Source: an uncultured Coriobacteriaceae bacterium
GTDB taxonomy: Bacteria > Actinomycetota > Coriobacteriia > Coriobacteriales > Atopobiaceae
Length of the DNA: 12,009 nucleotides
Assembly (NCBI GenBank): GCA_902772085.1
Contig: CACXZL010000028.1
Span: forward strand, 1-12,009
Direction of reading: 5' to 3'
Shown: positions 1 through 7,486 of the stretch, piece by piece
Layout of the letters: each line of letters starts with the position of its first letter
Numbering within the stretch: position 1 is the stretch's first letter
Program-made: the position numbers and the translations under genes
Notes under the pieces: model-generated
Seen by the model: the letters and a program-made list of their open reading frames with translations, nothing else
Database searches by the model: none
What the model was told of the DNA's origin: nothing

Positions 1-6
1 TTATTC

Positions 7-81
7 ATACACACCCACCTGGTAGCCTTCCATACAAATCCAACTGGTACTTGTTTATGCATATCCACCCGGTGGCTTTTC
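7..81. repeat. 25-bp tandem repeat array, at least three units, cut by the window edge
   Basis: Three consecutive units of exactly 25 bp start at 7, 32 and 57. Each begins ATAC/ATGC and carries a core close to CCACCTGGTAG, a near-palindrome; the third unit has CCACC-C-GGTGG at 65-75. Bases 1-6 resemble the tail of a unit, so the array probably continues to the left. A shortened start of a fourth unit may follow at 82. Because 25 is not a multiple of three, successive units fall in different frames, which argues against a protein repeat. There are no spacers, so it is not CRISPR. Confidence 0.7.
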
Positions 82-202
82 ATGGCTGGTTCTTCGGGGG
101 GCGAGCGAGCGGATTGTGCTTTGGGCTCGTCCGCCTCGTGTCGCTTCGCGGCAAACAAGTACGCAGGCGGTACATCCCCTTGCGCTGCGTTGGGTACGTG
201 CC

Positions 203-274
203 AGGCGGGGAGGCCCGAAGGAGCTCGGGCGGGGCGGGCCGCAGGAGCTCGGGCGGGGCGGGCTGCAGGAGCTC
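203..274. repeat. 24-bp GC-rich tandem repeat, about 2.3 clear copies plus a degenerate one
   Basis: The unit at 219-242 (AGGAGCTCGGGCGGGGCGGG plus four bases) is repeated at 243-266 with one change (C to T). A third partial copy, AGGAGCTC, follows at 267-274. Bases 203-218 look like the tail of a further diverged unit. The period of 24 keeps the frame, giving Pro-Ala-Pro-Pro-Glu-Leu-Leu-Arg on the minus strand, but nothing else supports translation. Such arrays are prone to copy-number change by slippage. Confidence 0.7.
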
Positions 275-299
275 CGCGTCGTCCCCGATCAGGCCGGCG

Positions 300-329
300 C
301 CCTCCCGGGCGATCCACGTCGCGGGAGGG
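300..329 (-). terminator. Stem-loop just downstream of gltD, possible terminator
   Basis: CCCTCCCG at 300-307 pairs perfectly with CGGGAGGG at 322-329, an 8-bp all-GC-rich stem with a 14-base loop. It lies 32 bases beyond the gltD stop codon in the direction of gltBD transcription. No T-tract follows on the minus strand, so it does not look like a standard intrinsic terminator. It may instead pause transcription, protect the mRNA end or be incidental in GC-rich DNA. Confidence 0.35.
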
Positions 330-361
330 TCGTGCATGCCGTCGGATTCCGCAAGGCTCCG

Positions 362-1705
362 CTAACGCAGGATGCCCAGTGCCTCGGCCACGCGCGTGGC
401 GCATCCGAGCCCGCTGGCGATGGCGCTCACCACGAGCGAAGGGCCGGTGCAGGCATCCCCGGCCAAGAACACCTTGGGATTGGACCGTGCGCCCAAGGCG
501 TCGAGCACGTCCTTCTCGGGGCCTGCGAATCCCATGGCGACGAGCACGAGCTGCGCGTCGAGCACGCGCTCCGAGCCGGCGATGCGTCTGGGGTCACCGT
601 TTGACCAATCCAGCGAGACGACGCGAAGACCGCTCACCCGTCCGCCTTCCGATTCGCCTTCCGACAAAAACTCCAGCGTTTCCGTACCCCACAGTCGCGG
701 ATCGTGTCCAAAGACCCTCGCCGCCTCCAGCTGGCCGTAGTCGTCCTTGCGCACGCGCGGCCAGGCGGGCCAGGCGTTTCGAGCAGATCCGCCCTCTGGC
801 GGTTCCGGCAGGAACTCGAGCTGGACAACGCTCTTCGCACCCTGTCGAATCGCCGTCGCGACGCAGTCGGTGCCGGTGTCGCCTCCTCCTATCACGACCA
901 CGTCCAGGCCCTTGGCGTCTATGCGCGGCTCGCCTCCGTCCAACAAGCGCCTTGTGGCGCTTGTGAGATAGTCGATGGCCAGCACGATGCCGGGAAGGTC
1001 CGCTCCCGGCACGCCCGGGCGGCGGGCGTCGCGTGCGCCTACGGCGACGACTACGGCGTCGCTTCCCTCAAGGAGGGCTGCCGCGACGTCGGGTTCTGAT
1101 GCATCGGTGCACAGCCGCAGCTCCACGCCGCTCTCCCGCAAGAGGTCGATGCGCCGCTGCACCACGTCCTTGGGAAGCTTCATGTGCGGGATGCCGTACA
1201 TGAGCAGGCCGCCCGCTCGGTCCGACCTCTCCACGAGCGTCACGCGGGCGCCGAGGCGCGTCAGCTCCCACGCGCAGGACATGCCGGCGGGCCCTGCACC
1301 TACGACGGTGACGGAGGGGGCGTCTTCTGGCGCTGGCGTGAGCGGGGCCACGGCTTTCGCGCCCCACGACCAGTCCGAGATGGCGCGCTCGTTGTCGCGG
1401 ATCTCGGGGAAAGGATTGGTCAGCGCCAAGCGCGCAGACGCCTGCTGCCACAGCCCACGGTAGAGGAGGTCGTTCCATTCGGGGATGAGGTTGTGTAGCG
1501 GGCATCCCGTAGGCCGCGACTGGCCAAAGCTCATGCCGCTCTGGCAGAATGCCACGCCACAGTACATGCAACGACTCGCCTGCTCGCGCTGCTCGTCGCT
1601 CCCGAGCGGCAGCGCGATCTCCTCGTAGTCTGCAACGGAGTCCGACACGCTGCGCGTTCCGTGCGCGCGCCGTGCGACGTCCAGATATGCTCCAGGCCTT
1701 CCCAT
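362..1705 (-). CDS. gltD: Glutamate synthase (NADPH) small subunit GltD, lacking the second cysteine cluster
   Basis: This is the electron-input subunit of glutamate synthase (GOGAT). It oxidises NAD(P)H at FAD and passes electrons through iron-sulfur centres to GltB. The product has 447 residues. The N-terminal cysteines are Cys46, Cys49, Cys54 and Cys68 (CMYCGVAFC, then GCPLHNLIPEWNDL). The FAD site GAGPAG is near 136-141, GGLLMYGIPHMKLPK follows, then the nucleotide site GGGDTGTDC, and a C-terminal GDACTGPSLVVSAI segment that normally contacts FAD. After TNPFPE (97-102) the usual GRVCPAPCExxC block is absent: the chain goes through IRD directly to NERAISD, so about 24 residues are missing compared with standard family members (about 470-490 residues). 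The ATG lies 3 bp after the gltB stop, with a GAGGAGAGAGGGG ribosome-binding site inside the end of gltB, so the genes are co-transcribed and probably translationally coupled. Identity is sure; electron transfer ability is uncertain. Confidence 0.95.
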   Translation of the reverse strand: MGRPGAYLDVARRAHGTRSVSDSVADYEEIALPLGSDEQREQASRCMYCGVAFCQSGMSFGQSRPTGCPLHNLIPEWNDLLYRGLWQQASARLALTNPFPEIRDNERAISDWSWGAKAVAPLTPAPEDAPSVTVVGAGPAGMSCAWELTRLGARVTLVERSDRAGGLLMYGIPHMKLPKDVVQRRIDLLRESGVELRLCTDASEPDVAAALLEGSDAVVVAVGARDARRPGVPGADLPGIVLAIDYLTSATRRLLDGGEPRIDAKGLDVVVIGGGDTGTDCVATAIRQGAKSVVQLEFLPEPPEGGSARNAWPAWPRVRKDDYGQLEAARVFGHDPRLWGTETLEFLSEGESEGGRVSGLRVVSLDWSNGDPRRIAGSERVLDAQLVLVAMGFAGPEKDVLDALGARSNPKVFLAGDACTGPSLVVSAIASGLGCATRVAEALGILR

Positions 1706-1708
1706 GTC

Positions 1709-4700
1709 CTACCCCTCTCTCCTCAGCTCTTCGAATGCGCGCTCGATCGCCTCTTCGCGGCTTAGCCCGTGCCCTTGTTCACGCGTGGCTCTCTCGATGA
1801 TCGCGCGATACTCGCGTGGAATGACCTTCACGAAGAAGCGCCTGGCCTCGGCGAACTGGTACAGGAGGCGTATGCCACGTGGGCTGGCGGTCCGCTCCAC
1901 ATGCTCCTCCACCAGCTGTCGTATGTGCTCGAGCTCCACTTCGGTGGGCGCAAGGAGGTCCACCATGTCGTGGTTGCACCGATCAGCCAAGGTATGGAGC
2001 TCGTCATAGACGTATGCGACGCCTCCGCTCATGCCGGCGGCGAAGTTCGGCCCCACTTCGCCCAAGACCAGGACCTCGCCTCCCGTCATGTACTCGCAGC
2101 CGTGGTTGCCCGTGCCTTCCACGACGAGCGTGGCCCCGGAGTTCCTCACGCCGAAGCGCTGTCCCGCCAAGCCGTTCACAAACCCGCGGCCACCTGTGGC
2201 GCCGTAGAAGGCCACGTTTCCCACGCTCACGTTCTCGTCGAACTTGTATGTGGCGCTCTTGGGCGGACGGACCGTGACGACGCCGCCCGACAAGCCCTTG
2301 CCCACGTAGTCGTTCGCGTCTCCCTCTATGTTGAGCGTCACTCCGTGCGGCAGGAAGGCGCCGAAGCTCTGGCCGCCCGATCCCGCGCAGTCGATGGTGA
2401 TGGCTCCCTCGGGCAGCCCCTCGGGATGGGCCTTCGTGACGGTGGCCCCCAGCATGGTGCCTACGCACCGGTTCACGTTGTCTATGTCGGCATGGAACCT
2501 CACGGGCACCATGTGCTCGCGCGCACTGGTCGTGTAAGGTACAAAGAGCGTCGAGTCGAGGGTTTCGTCCAGATGGAGGTCGGCCGCCATGCTGGGCACG
2601 AAGCGCACGCCGTCGGCCCCGGGGATGTCTTCGGCAAACTGCGGAGTCGCGCGATGCAAGAGGCTGGAGAGGTCGCATGCATTGGCCTTGTCGTGGCCTT
2701 CGACCTCCACTTGGCGGAGACACTCAGGGTGCCCCACCATCTCGTCCACCGTGCGAAAGCCCAGACGTGCCATATGCTCGCGAAGGTCCTGCGCCACGAA
2801 CGTCATGAAGTTGACCACGTGCTCCGGCTTGCCGGCAAAGCGGCGGCGCAGGCGCTCGTCTTGCGTGCAGATTCCTACCGGGCAGCTGTCTTGGTGGCAG
2901 TCTCGCTGCATGAGGCAGCCCAACGCGATGAGCGGCATGGTCGCGAAACCGAACTCCTCCGCGCCAAGAAGGGCGGCGACCGCCACGTCGCGCCCGTCCA
3001 TGAGCTTTCCATCGGCCTCGAGCACCACGCGCGAACGCAGGCCGTTCATGAGAAGGGTCTGCTGGGCTTCGGCGAGTCCCAGCTCCAGGGGGAGGCCCGC
3101 ATGGTAGATGGAGTCGCGCGGCGCCGCGCCCGTGCCACCGTTTGACCCGGATATCAGGATCTTCGCCGCGCCTCCCTTCGCCACGCCCGTCGCTATGGTC
3201 CCCACGCCAGCCTCGCTCACCAGCTTCACCGAAATGCGTGCTCGAGGGTTCGCGCACTTCAGGTCGAAGATGAGCTCGGCGAGGTCTTCTATGGAGTAGA
3301 TGTCGTGATGTGGTGGGGGAGAGATGAGGCCGACGCCTGGCGTGGAATGGCGGATGCGCGCCACCCATGGCCATACCTTGCGACCGGGAAGATGGCCGCC
3401 CTCGCCCGGCTTGGCCCCCTGCGCCATCTTGATCTGGATCTCGGCCGCGCTTCCCAGATAGCGGCTGGTGACGCCGAAGCGTCCTGAGGCGACTTGCTTG
3501 ATGGCGGAGTTCAGGCTGTCGCCGCTCGCAAGCGGGGTCTCGCGCGTGGGATCCTCGCCGCCCTCGCCTGTGTTTGACCTTCCTCCCAGGCGGTTCATGG
3601 CGATGGCGAGGCATTCGTGCGCCTCCTTGGAGAGGGACCCGAAGCTCATGGCGCCCGTGTTGAACCTCCGGACGATGGACGAGACGGGCTCCACCTCATC
3701 CAGGGGCACGGGTCCCGAGGGGAGCGGCACGAAGTCGAGCAGGTCCCGCAGCACCACCGAGTGGCCTGCGTGATGGACCTCTTCCGTATAGGCGCGGAAG
3801 GTCTCCCAGCTCGTCTCCCGACAAGCCCGTCGCAGCAGGTAGATGACCTTTGGCGTGATGAGGTGCTCCTCGGCGCCGGGACGCCACTTGGTGATGCCGG
3901 AGCTGGGCAGCTTGCTCACGTCCCGCTCGCTCGCAAACGTCGCCGCCTGACGCTGCCTTCCGTCGACCTCGCGTTGGATGCCCGCGATGTCGAGTCCTCC
4001 GATGCGGGAGGTGCTGCCCGCGAAGCAGCGCTCCACCACAGACTCCTCGAGGCCTAGAATCTCGAATATCTGGGCGGAGTGGTAGCCCTGCATGGTCGAG
4101 ATTCCCATCTTGCTCATGATCGAGACGATTCCCGCCGTCACGGCATGGTCGTAGTTTGCGCGTGCCTCGCGCGCGGACAGGCCCACGGCGCCCTGGGCGA
4201 CGAGGTCGTCTATGCACTCGTGGGCGAGATAGGGATGTATGCCCGTCGCCGAGTAGCCAACGAGCGCGGCGAAGTCGTGCGGGCTCAAGGCATCGCCCGC
4301 CTCCATCACGATGTCGGCCCGCATGCGCAGTCCCAGTCGGATGAGATGGTTGTGGACGCTTCCCAAGGCAAGGAGGGAGGGGACGGGAGCCATGCCCGTG
4401 GAGGAGCGGTCCGAGAGGATGACGATGTTTACTCCTTGGGCCACCGCGGCGCCCACGCGCTTGTTGAGGTCGTCGAGGGCGCGTTCCAGCGCATGGGGGC
4501 CGTCGTCCGGGCGATAGGCGACATAGAACGTCTGCGCGCGGAATCCGACGCGGTCTATGCTGCGAATGCGCTCGAAGTCGTCTTGGGAGAGCACGGGTCC
4601 GCTCAGGCGAATCGCGCGGCAGTTGTCGCGGCTGTCCTCGAGCAGGTTTCCATGGTTGCCGAGGTACAGCACGTTCGAGGTGACCATGCTCTCGCGAAGC

Positions 4701-6307
4701 GCGTCGATGGGTGGGTTCGTCACCTGGGCGAAGAGCTCGTTGAAGTAGTCGAAGAACGACCGGGGCGCGCGTGAGAGCACTGCGGGCGGCACGTCGGTGC
4801 CCATGGAGGCCAGAGGCACGCTTCCCGTCCGGGCCATGGGACGCACGACCTCCTCTATATCGTCGAAGTGATACCCATGGCTGGCGAGACGCCATGCGAG
4901 CGGCTGGTCCTCATCGGGCGCCGTGCACACCGACTCGCCTTCTTCCCCCAAGTCCAACAAGGGCAGGTCGGAAACGTCGACCGTCTGGGTGCTCAACCAC
5001 GTGCGGAAGGGCTTCTGGATGGCGTAGGCGTTGCGCAGCTCCTCGTTGTGGATCACGCGGCCCTGTGCGGGATCCACGAGCAGCATCTCGCCCGGTCCCA
5101 GGCAGCCAGCCTGCAGGATCACGCTGGCATCCATGTCTATGGCGCCGACCTCGCTGGCGAGTATCAGACGATCGTCGCGCGTGACGTAGTAGCGGGCGGG
5201 ACGCAGGCCGTTGCGGTCGAGTGCGGCGCCCATGACGATCCCGTCCGTGAACGCGATGGCGGCGGGTCCGTCCCACGGCTCCATGAGCATGGACTGGTAG
5301 GCGTCGTAGCAGCGCCTCTCCTCGGAGATCTGGGTGTTGCGGTCCCAAGGCTCGGGTATGACGAGCGTCACGGCACGGGCGAGGTCGCGCCCGTTCATCA
5401 CGAGGAACTCGAGCATGTTGTCCAAGATGGCCGAGTCAGATCCCTCTCGGTTTATGACGGGCAGCGTCTTTTCCAGCTCGTGCCCGAGCACGGGCGAGTA
5501 GAGGTGCGGTTCTCGGGCGCGAAGCCAGTTGACGTTGCCGCGCAGCGTGTTTATCTCTCCGTTGTGGATGATGTATCTGTTTGGGTGCGCCCTTTCCCAA
5601 CTGGGCGTGGTGTTGGTCGAGTAGCGCGAGTGAACAAGGGCGATCGCGCTCTCCACCGCGGCGTCGTTGAGGTCCAGGTAGAAACGGCGCATCTGCGTGG
5701 CCACCAGCATGCCCTTGTATACGATGGTGCGCGAGCTCATGGAGCATACGTAGAAGATCTTGCCCTTGAGCTCGAATGAGGCGTCCGCCCGTTTCTCTAT
5801 CGCACGCCGGCACACGTACAGCTTGCGCTCGAAGTCCGCGCCTGCCTCCACGCCTTGAGGTCGGGCGACGAAGGCCTGGAGGATGGTGGGCATGCATGCC
5901 CGCGCCGTGGCCCCCAGGTCGTGGTCGTCCACGGGAACCTCGCGCCAAAACAGCATCGGTATCCCCTCGGACGCGCATCCTTCCTCAAAGATCCTGCGGG
6001 CGTCTGCGACGCCATGCCCTTCTTGGGGGCAAAACAGCATCGCCACGCCATAGTCCCCCTCGTCGGGAAGCAGGTGCCCGCATTTCTGAGCTTCCTTGCG
6101 AAAGAATCGATGCGGTATCTGGAAGAGGATGCCGGCTCCGTCGCCTGTGTTTGCCTCCAGACCCCTGCCGCCCCTGTGCTCGAGGTTCACCAGCACGCTG
6201 AGGGCGTCGTCCACCATGCTGTGGGAGCGCTTTCCCTTGAGGTGAGCCAACGCTCCTATGCCGCAGGCATCGTGCTCGAACTCCGGGCGATACAATCCTC
6301 TGCTCAT
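1709..6307 (-). CDS. gltB: Glutamate synthase large subunit GltB
   Basis: GltB hydrolyses glutamine in an N-terminal amidotransferase domain and channels the ammonia to an FMN site, where 2-oxoglutarate is converted to glutamate. The product is 1532 residues, full length for the family. The N-terminal nucleophile is Cys15 in EFEHDACGIG, so a 14-residue propeptide must be removed, as known for GltB. Glutaminase motifs HSRYSTNT, IIHNGEIN and LDRNGLRPARYY follow. The FMN/TIM-barrel part has GAMSFGSLSKEAHE and GGRSNTGEGGEDP near 900-920. The [3Fe-4S] ligands are in CLMQRDCHQDSC (C-x5-C-x4-C) near 1130. The C-terminal glycine-rich beta-helix (GNVAFYGATGGRGFVNGLAG and repeats) spans about 1320-1440. 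I chose the ATG at 6307. An in-frame ATG at 6325 lies directly against the AGGAGAGGAGA ribosome-binding site, which would then be coding. gltB is first in the gltBD operon and divergent from the M14 pair. Confidence 0.97.
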   Translation of the reverse strand: MSRGLYRPEFEHDACGIGALAHLKGKRSHSMVDDALSVLVNLEHRGGRGLEANTGDGAGILFQIPHRFFRKEAQKCGHLLPDEGDYGVAMLFCPQEGHGVADARRIFEEGCASEGIPMLFWREVPVDDHDLGATARACMPTILQAFVARPQGVEAGADFERKLYVCRRAIEKRADASFELKGKIFYVCSMSSRTIVYKGMLVATQMRRFYLDLNDAAVESAIALVHSRYSTNTTPSWERAHPNRYIIHNGEINTLRGNVNWLRAREPHLYSPVLGHELEKTLPVINREGSDSAILDNMLEFLVMNGRDLARAVTLVIPEPWDRNTQISEERRCYDAYQSMLMEPWDGPAAIAFTDGIVMGAALDRNGLRPARYYVTRDDRLILASEVGAIDMDASVILQAGCLGPGEMLLVDPAQGRVIHNEELRNAYAIQKPFRTWLSTQTVDVSDLPLLDLGEEGESVCTAPDEDQPLAWRLASHGYHFDDIEEVVRPMARTGSVPLASMGTDVPPAVLSRAPRSFFDYFNELFAQVTNPPIDALRESMVTSNVLYLGNHGNLLEDSRDNCRAIRLSGPVLSQDDFERIRSIDRVGFRAQTFYVAYRPDDGPHALERALDDLNKRVGAAVAQGVNIVILSDRSSTGMAPVPSLLALGSVHNHLIRLGLRMRADIVMEAGDALSPHDFAALVGYSATGIHPYLAHECIDDLVAQGAVGLSAREARANYDHAVTAGIVSIMSKMGISTMQGYHSAQIFEILGLEESVVERCFAGSTSRIGGLDIAGIQREVDGRQRQAATFASERDVSKLPSSGITKWRPGAEEHLITPKVIYLLRRACRETSWETFRAYTEEVHHAGHSVVLRDLLDFVPLPSGPVPLDEVEPVSSIVRRFNTGAMSFGSLSKEAHECLAIAMNRLGGRSNTGEGGEDPTRETPLASGDSLNSAIKQVASGRFGVTSRYLGSAAEIQIKMAQGAKPGEGGHLPGRKVWPWVARIRHSTPGVGLISPPPHHDIYSIEDLAELIFDLKCANPRARISVKLVSEAGVGTIATGVAKGGAAKILISGSNGGTGAAPRDSIYHAGLPLELGLAEAQQTLLMNGLRSRVVLEADGKLMDGRDVAVAALLGAEEFGFATMPLIALGCLMQRDCHQDSCPVGICTQDERLRRRFAGKPEHVVNFMTFVAQDLREHMARLGFRTVDEMVGHPECLRQVEVEGHDKANACDLSSLLHRATPQFAEDIPGADGVRFVPSMAADLHLDETLDSTLFVPYTTSAREHMVPVRFHADIDNVNRCVGTMLGATVTKAHPEGLPEGAITIDCAGSGGQSFGAFLPHGVTLNIEGDANDYVGKGLSGGVVTVRPPKSATYKFDENVSVGNVAFYGATGGRGFVNGLAGQRFGVRNSGATLVVEGTGNHGCEYMTGGEVLVLGEVGPNFAAGMSGGVAYVYDELHTLADRCNHDMVDLLAPTEVELEHIRQLVEEHVERTASPRGIRLLYQFAEARRFFVKVIPREYRAIIERATREQGHGLSREEAIERAFEELRREG

Positions 6308-6556
6308 GGGGTCTCCTCTCCTCATCGCGTATCGACCTGCACGTCATGATGAGGGGACGACAGGCCGCATGGGCCACTCTACACGGGTGGCCGACGACGT
6401 CGGGGGACCTTGTGTGCGCGTCTTCAAGTTGTGATGCGGCGGACACGCGCTTGTGAACCGCATGAAGCTTGTTGGAAATCCTCAAGCAACGGCGCCGCAG
6501 TATCGCGGGGGCAGAATGGACGGCAAAGCGCCTTGGCCTCAGGGAAAGGGGTGCAC
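6308..6556. promoter_or_regulatory. Divergent intergenic region between gltB and the M14 pair
   Basis: This 249-bp gap must hold the promoters for gltBD (minus) and for the M14 genes (plus). I could not pick out a convincing -35/-10 pair on either strand. Visible structures are an inverted repeat GGCCAC/GTGGCC (6372-6377 and 6387-6392), a palindrome CGACGTCG at 6395-6402, and ATGCGG/CCGCAT (6434-6439 and 6458-6463). TTGTGA occurs at 6429-6434 and 6451-6456; a similar TTGTGA-A-ATGCGG stands upstream of glnN. No known riboswitch or GlnR-type box was recognised. Confidence 0.5.
6312..6322 (-). promoter_or_regulatory. Ribosome-binding site that fixes the gltB start
   Basis: On the minus strand AGGAGAGGAGA precedes CCCC and then ATG (6307-6305), an ideal spacing of about 5 bases from the GAGGAG core. 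The alternative ATG at 6325-6323 immediately abuts this sequence and has no ribosome-binding site of its own, so the shorter GltB is preferred. Confidence 0.8.
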
Positions 6557-7486
6557 ATGAAACAGACGGTTTTTTCCGCGATGCTTCCCATCGGCGAGAG
6601 CCTTGTGGTGCAGAAGAACCGCATGCGCGGCACAAGGCGTGACGGCCCGCGCATCGCCGTGGTCACCGGCATGTATGGAGACGAGCTGGAGGGCCAGTTC
6701 GTGGCCTTTGAGCTTGCGCGCCGGCTGAACGACTCTCCCGGCGACCTTCGAGGCACGGTGGATATCTATCCTGCGCTCAATCCGCTTGGACTCTCGTCGC
6801 ATGAGCATGGGGTGCCGCAGTTCGACATAGACCTCGAACGCACCTTCCCCGGGAATCCGGACGGAAACCTTACGGAGGTGCTCGCCGACGCCGTGTTTCG
6901 CGACATCTTGGGCGCGCGTGCCTGCGTGGTGATCCACTCGTCCGACGCATATGTGCGGGAGATGACGCAGGTGCGCATCGACGAGAGCCCCACAACCGAC
7001 CTCGTGGACTTGGCCTCCCTGCTCAATCCCCAGATCATATGGGCGCGCGCCGCGCTATCCACGAGTGGGCCTTCCTTGGCCCGCGCGCTCAATGCGCGTG
7101 GTTGCGCGACGGTCGTCGTGGAGATGGGCGCGGGAATGAGCGTGAGCAAGGACTCGGGATCGTGGCTGGTGGAGGGCATCCTGCGCCTCATGGAACGTCT
7201 TCACGCATGGGCCGGCTCCACCATCGCCCTTCCGTACCCACGCGTGGTGCGAGGTGGAAACGTCGCCGTCCTTGCGGCATCCGACCCCGGGTTGTTTCTC
7301 TCCTATGTGGGGCATGGCGACCGGGTGAGACGGGGCGATGTGGTCGGATCCATCGTGAATCCCCTCGAGGGGACGATCACGTCCGAGGTGAGAACGCCAT
7401 GCAACGGGCTGGTCTTCTCTTTACGGACGTATCCTGTGGTGCAGCCAGGCTCGCTGCTCGCCCGCATACTTGAGGAGGAGCGATGA
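6557..7486 (+). CDS. AspA/AstE-type M14 deacylase-like protein, first of a pair; one zinc ligand replaced
   Basis: The 309-residue product belongs to the succinylglutamate desuccinylase/aspartoacylase branch of the M14 zinc carboxypeptidase fold. Family members remove acyl groups from N-acyl amino acids, using zinc held by His-x-x-Glu and a distant His, plus a catalytic Glu. Here the first motif reads GMYGDE: Tyr40 replaces the usual His, while Glu43 is kept. ERTFPG (94-99) stands where NRxFPG is usual. VVIHSS keeps His127, and VVVEMG keeps Glu189. Residues from about 230 form a C-terminal beta-rich, biotinyl-like domain (GHGDRVRRGDVVGSI ... PCNGLVFSL). No signal peptide or membrane segment is seen, so it should be cytoplasmic. 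The ATG at 6557 follows an AGGGAAAGGGG site; upstream in-frame starts lack one. The 3' end overlaps the next gene by ATGA. The substrate is unknown, and catalysis without the histidine is doubtful. Confidence 0.85.
   Translation: MKQTVFSAMLPIGESLVVQKNRMRGTRRDGPRIAVVTGMYGDELEGQFVAFELARRLNDSPGDLRGTVDIYPALNPLGLSSHEHGVPQFDIDLERTFPGNPDGNLTEVLADAVFRDILGARACVVIHSSDAYVREMTQVRIDESPTTDLVDLASLLNPQIIWARAALSTSGPSLARALNARGCATVVVEMGAGMSVSKDSGSWLVEGILRLMERLHAWAGSTIALPYPRVVRGGNVAVLAASDPGLFLSYVGHGDRVRRGDVVGSIVNPLEGTITSEVRTPCNGLVFSLRTYPVVQPGSLLARILEEER

Larger units (their letters stand above)
1..361. other. Non-coding, repeat-rich region downstream of gltD
   Basis: I see no convincing gene here. The stretch holds a 25-bp tandem array at the left edge, a 24-bp GC-rich tandem repeat around 203-274 and a stem-loop at 300-329. 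Between them, 98-202 shows no structure I can name. Several reading frames are open on both strands, but they carry only low-complexity Pro/Ala/Arg/Gly translations and lack a ribosome-binding site. From unverified recollection, peptide strings like those encoded on the minus strand of 1-190 recur as spurious 'hypothetical proteins' in Coriobacteria, which would fit a dispersed repeat. That is inference. Confidence 0.6.

Noticed and set aside
1..81. CRISPR array
   Set aside because: The 25-bp units are directly contiguous with no unique spacers and diverge between copies.
300..329. Confident intrinsic terminator for gltBD
   Set aside because: The stem is good but no T-tract follows on the transcribed strand, so it is listed only at low confidence.
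80..337. 85-residue minus-strand reading frame starting 25 bp after gltD
   Set aside because: It is built on the 24-bp repeat and low-complexity Pro/Arg codons, has no ribosome-binding site or recognisable domain, and runs into the tandem-repeat region. A dispersed repeat explains it better.
1769..3145. 458-residue open frame antisense to gltB
   Set aside because: It lies entirely inside the conserved C-terminal half of gltB on the opposite strand. Long antisense frames are expected in GC-rich coding DNA, and its translation shows no family motif.
3696..4895. 399-residue minus-strand frame inside gltB
   Set aside because: It is a +1-type shadow of gltB, Arg/Pro/His-rich with no domain, and fully overlaps conserved glutamate synthase coding sequence.
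6323..6325. Upstream ATG as gltB start
   Set aside because: It directly abuts the AGGAGAGGAGA ribosome-binding site for the ATG at 6307 and has none of its own.
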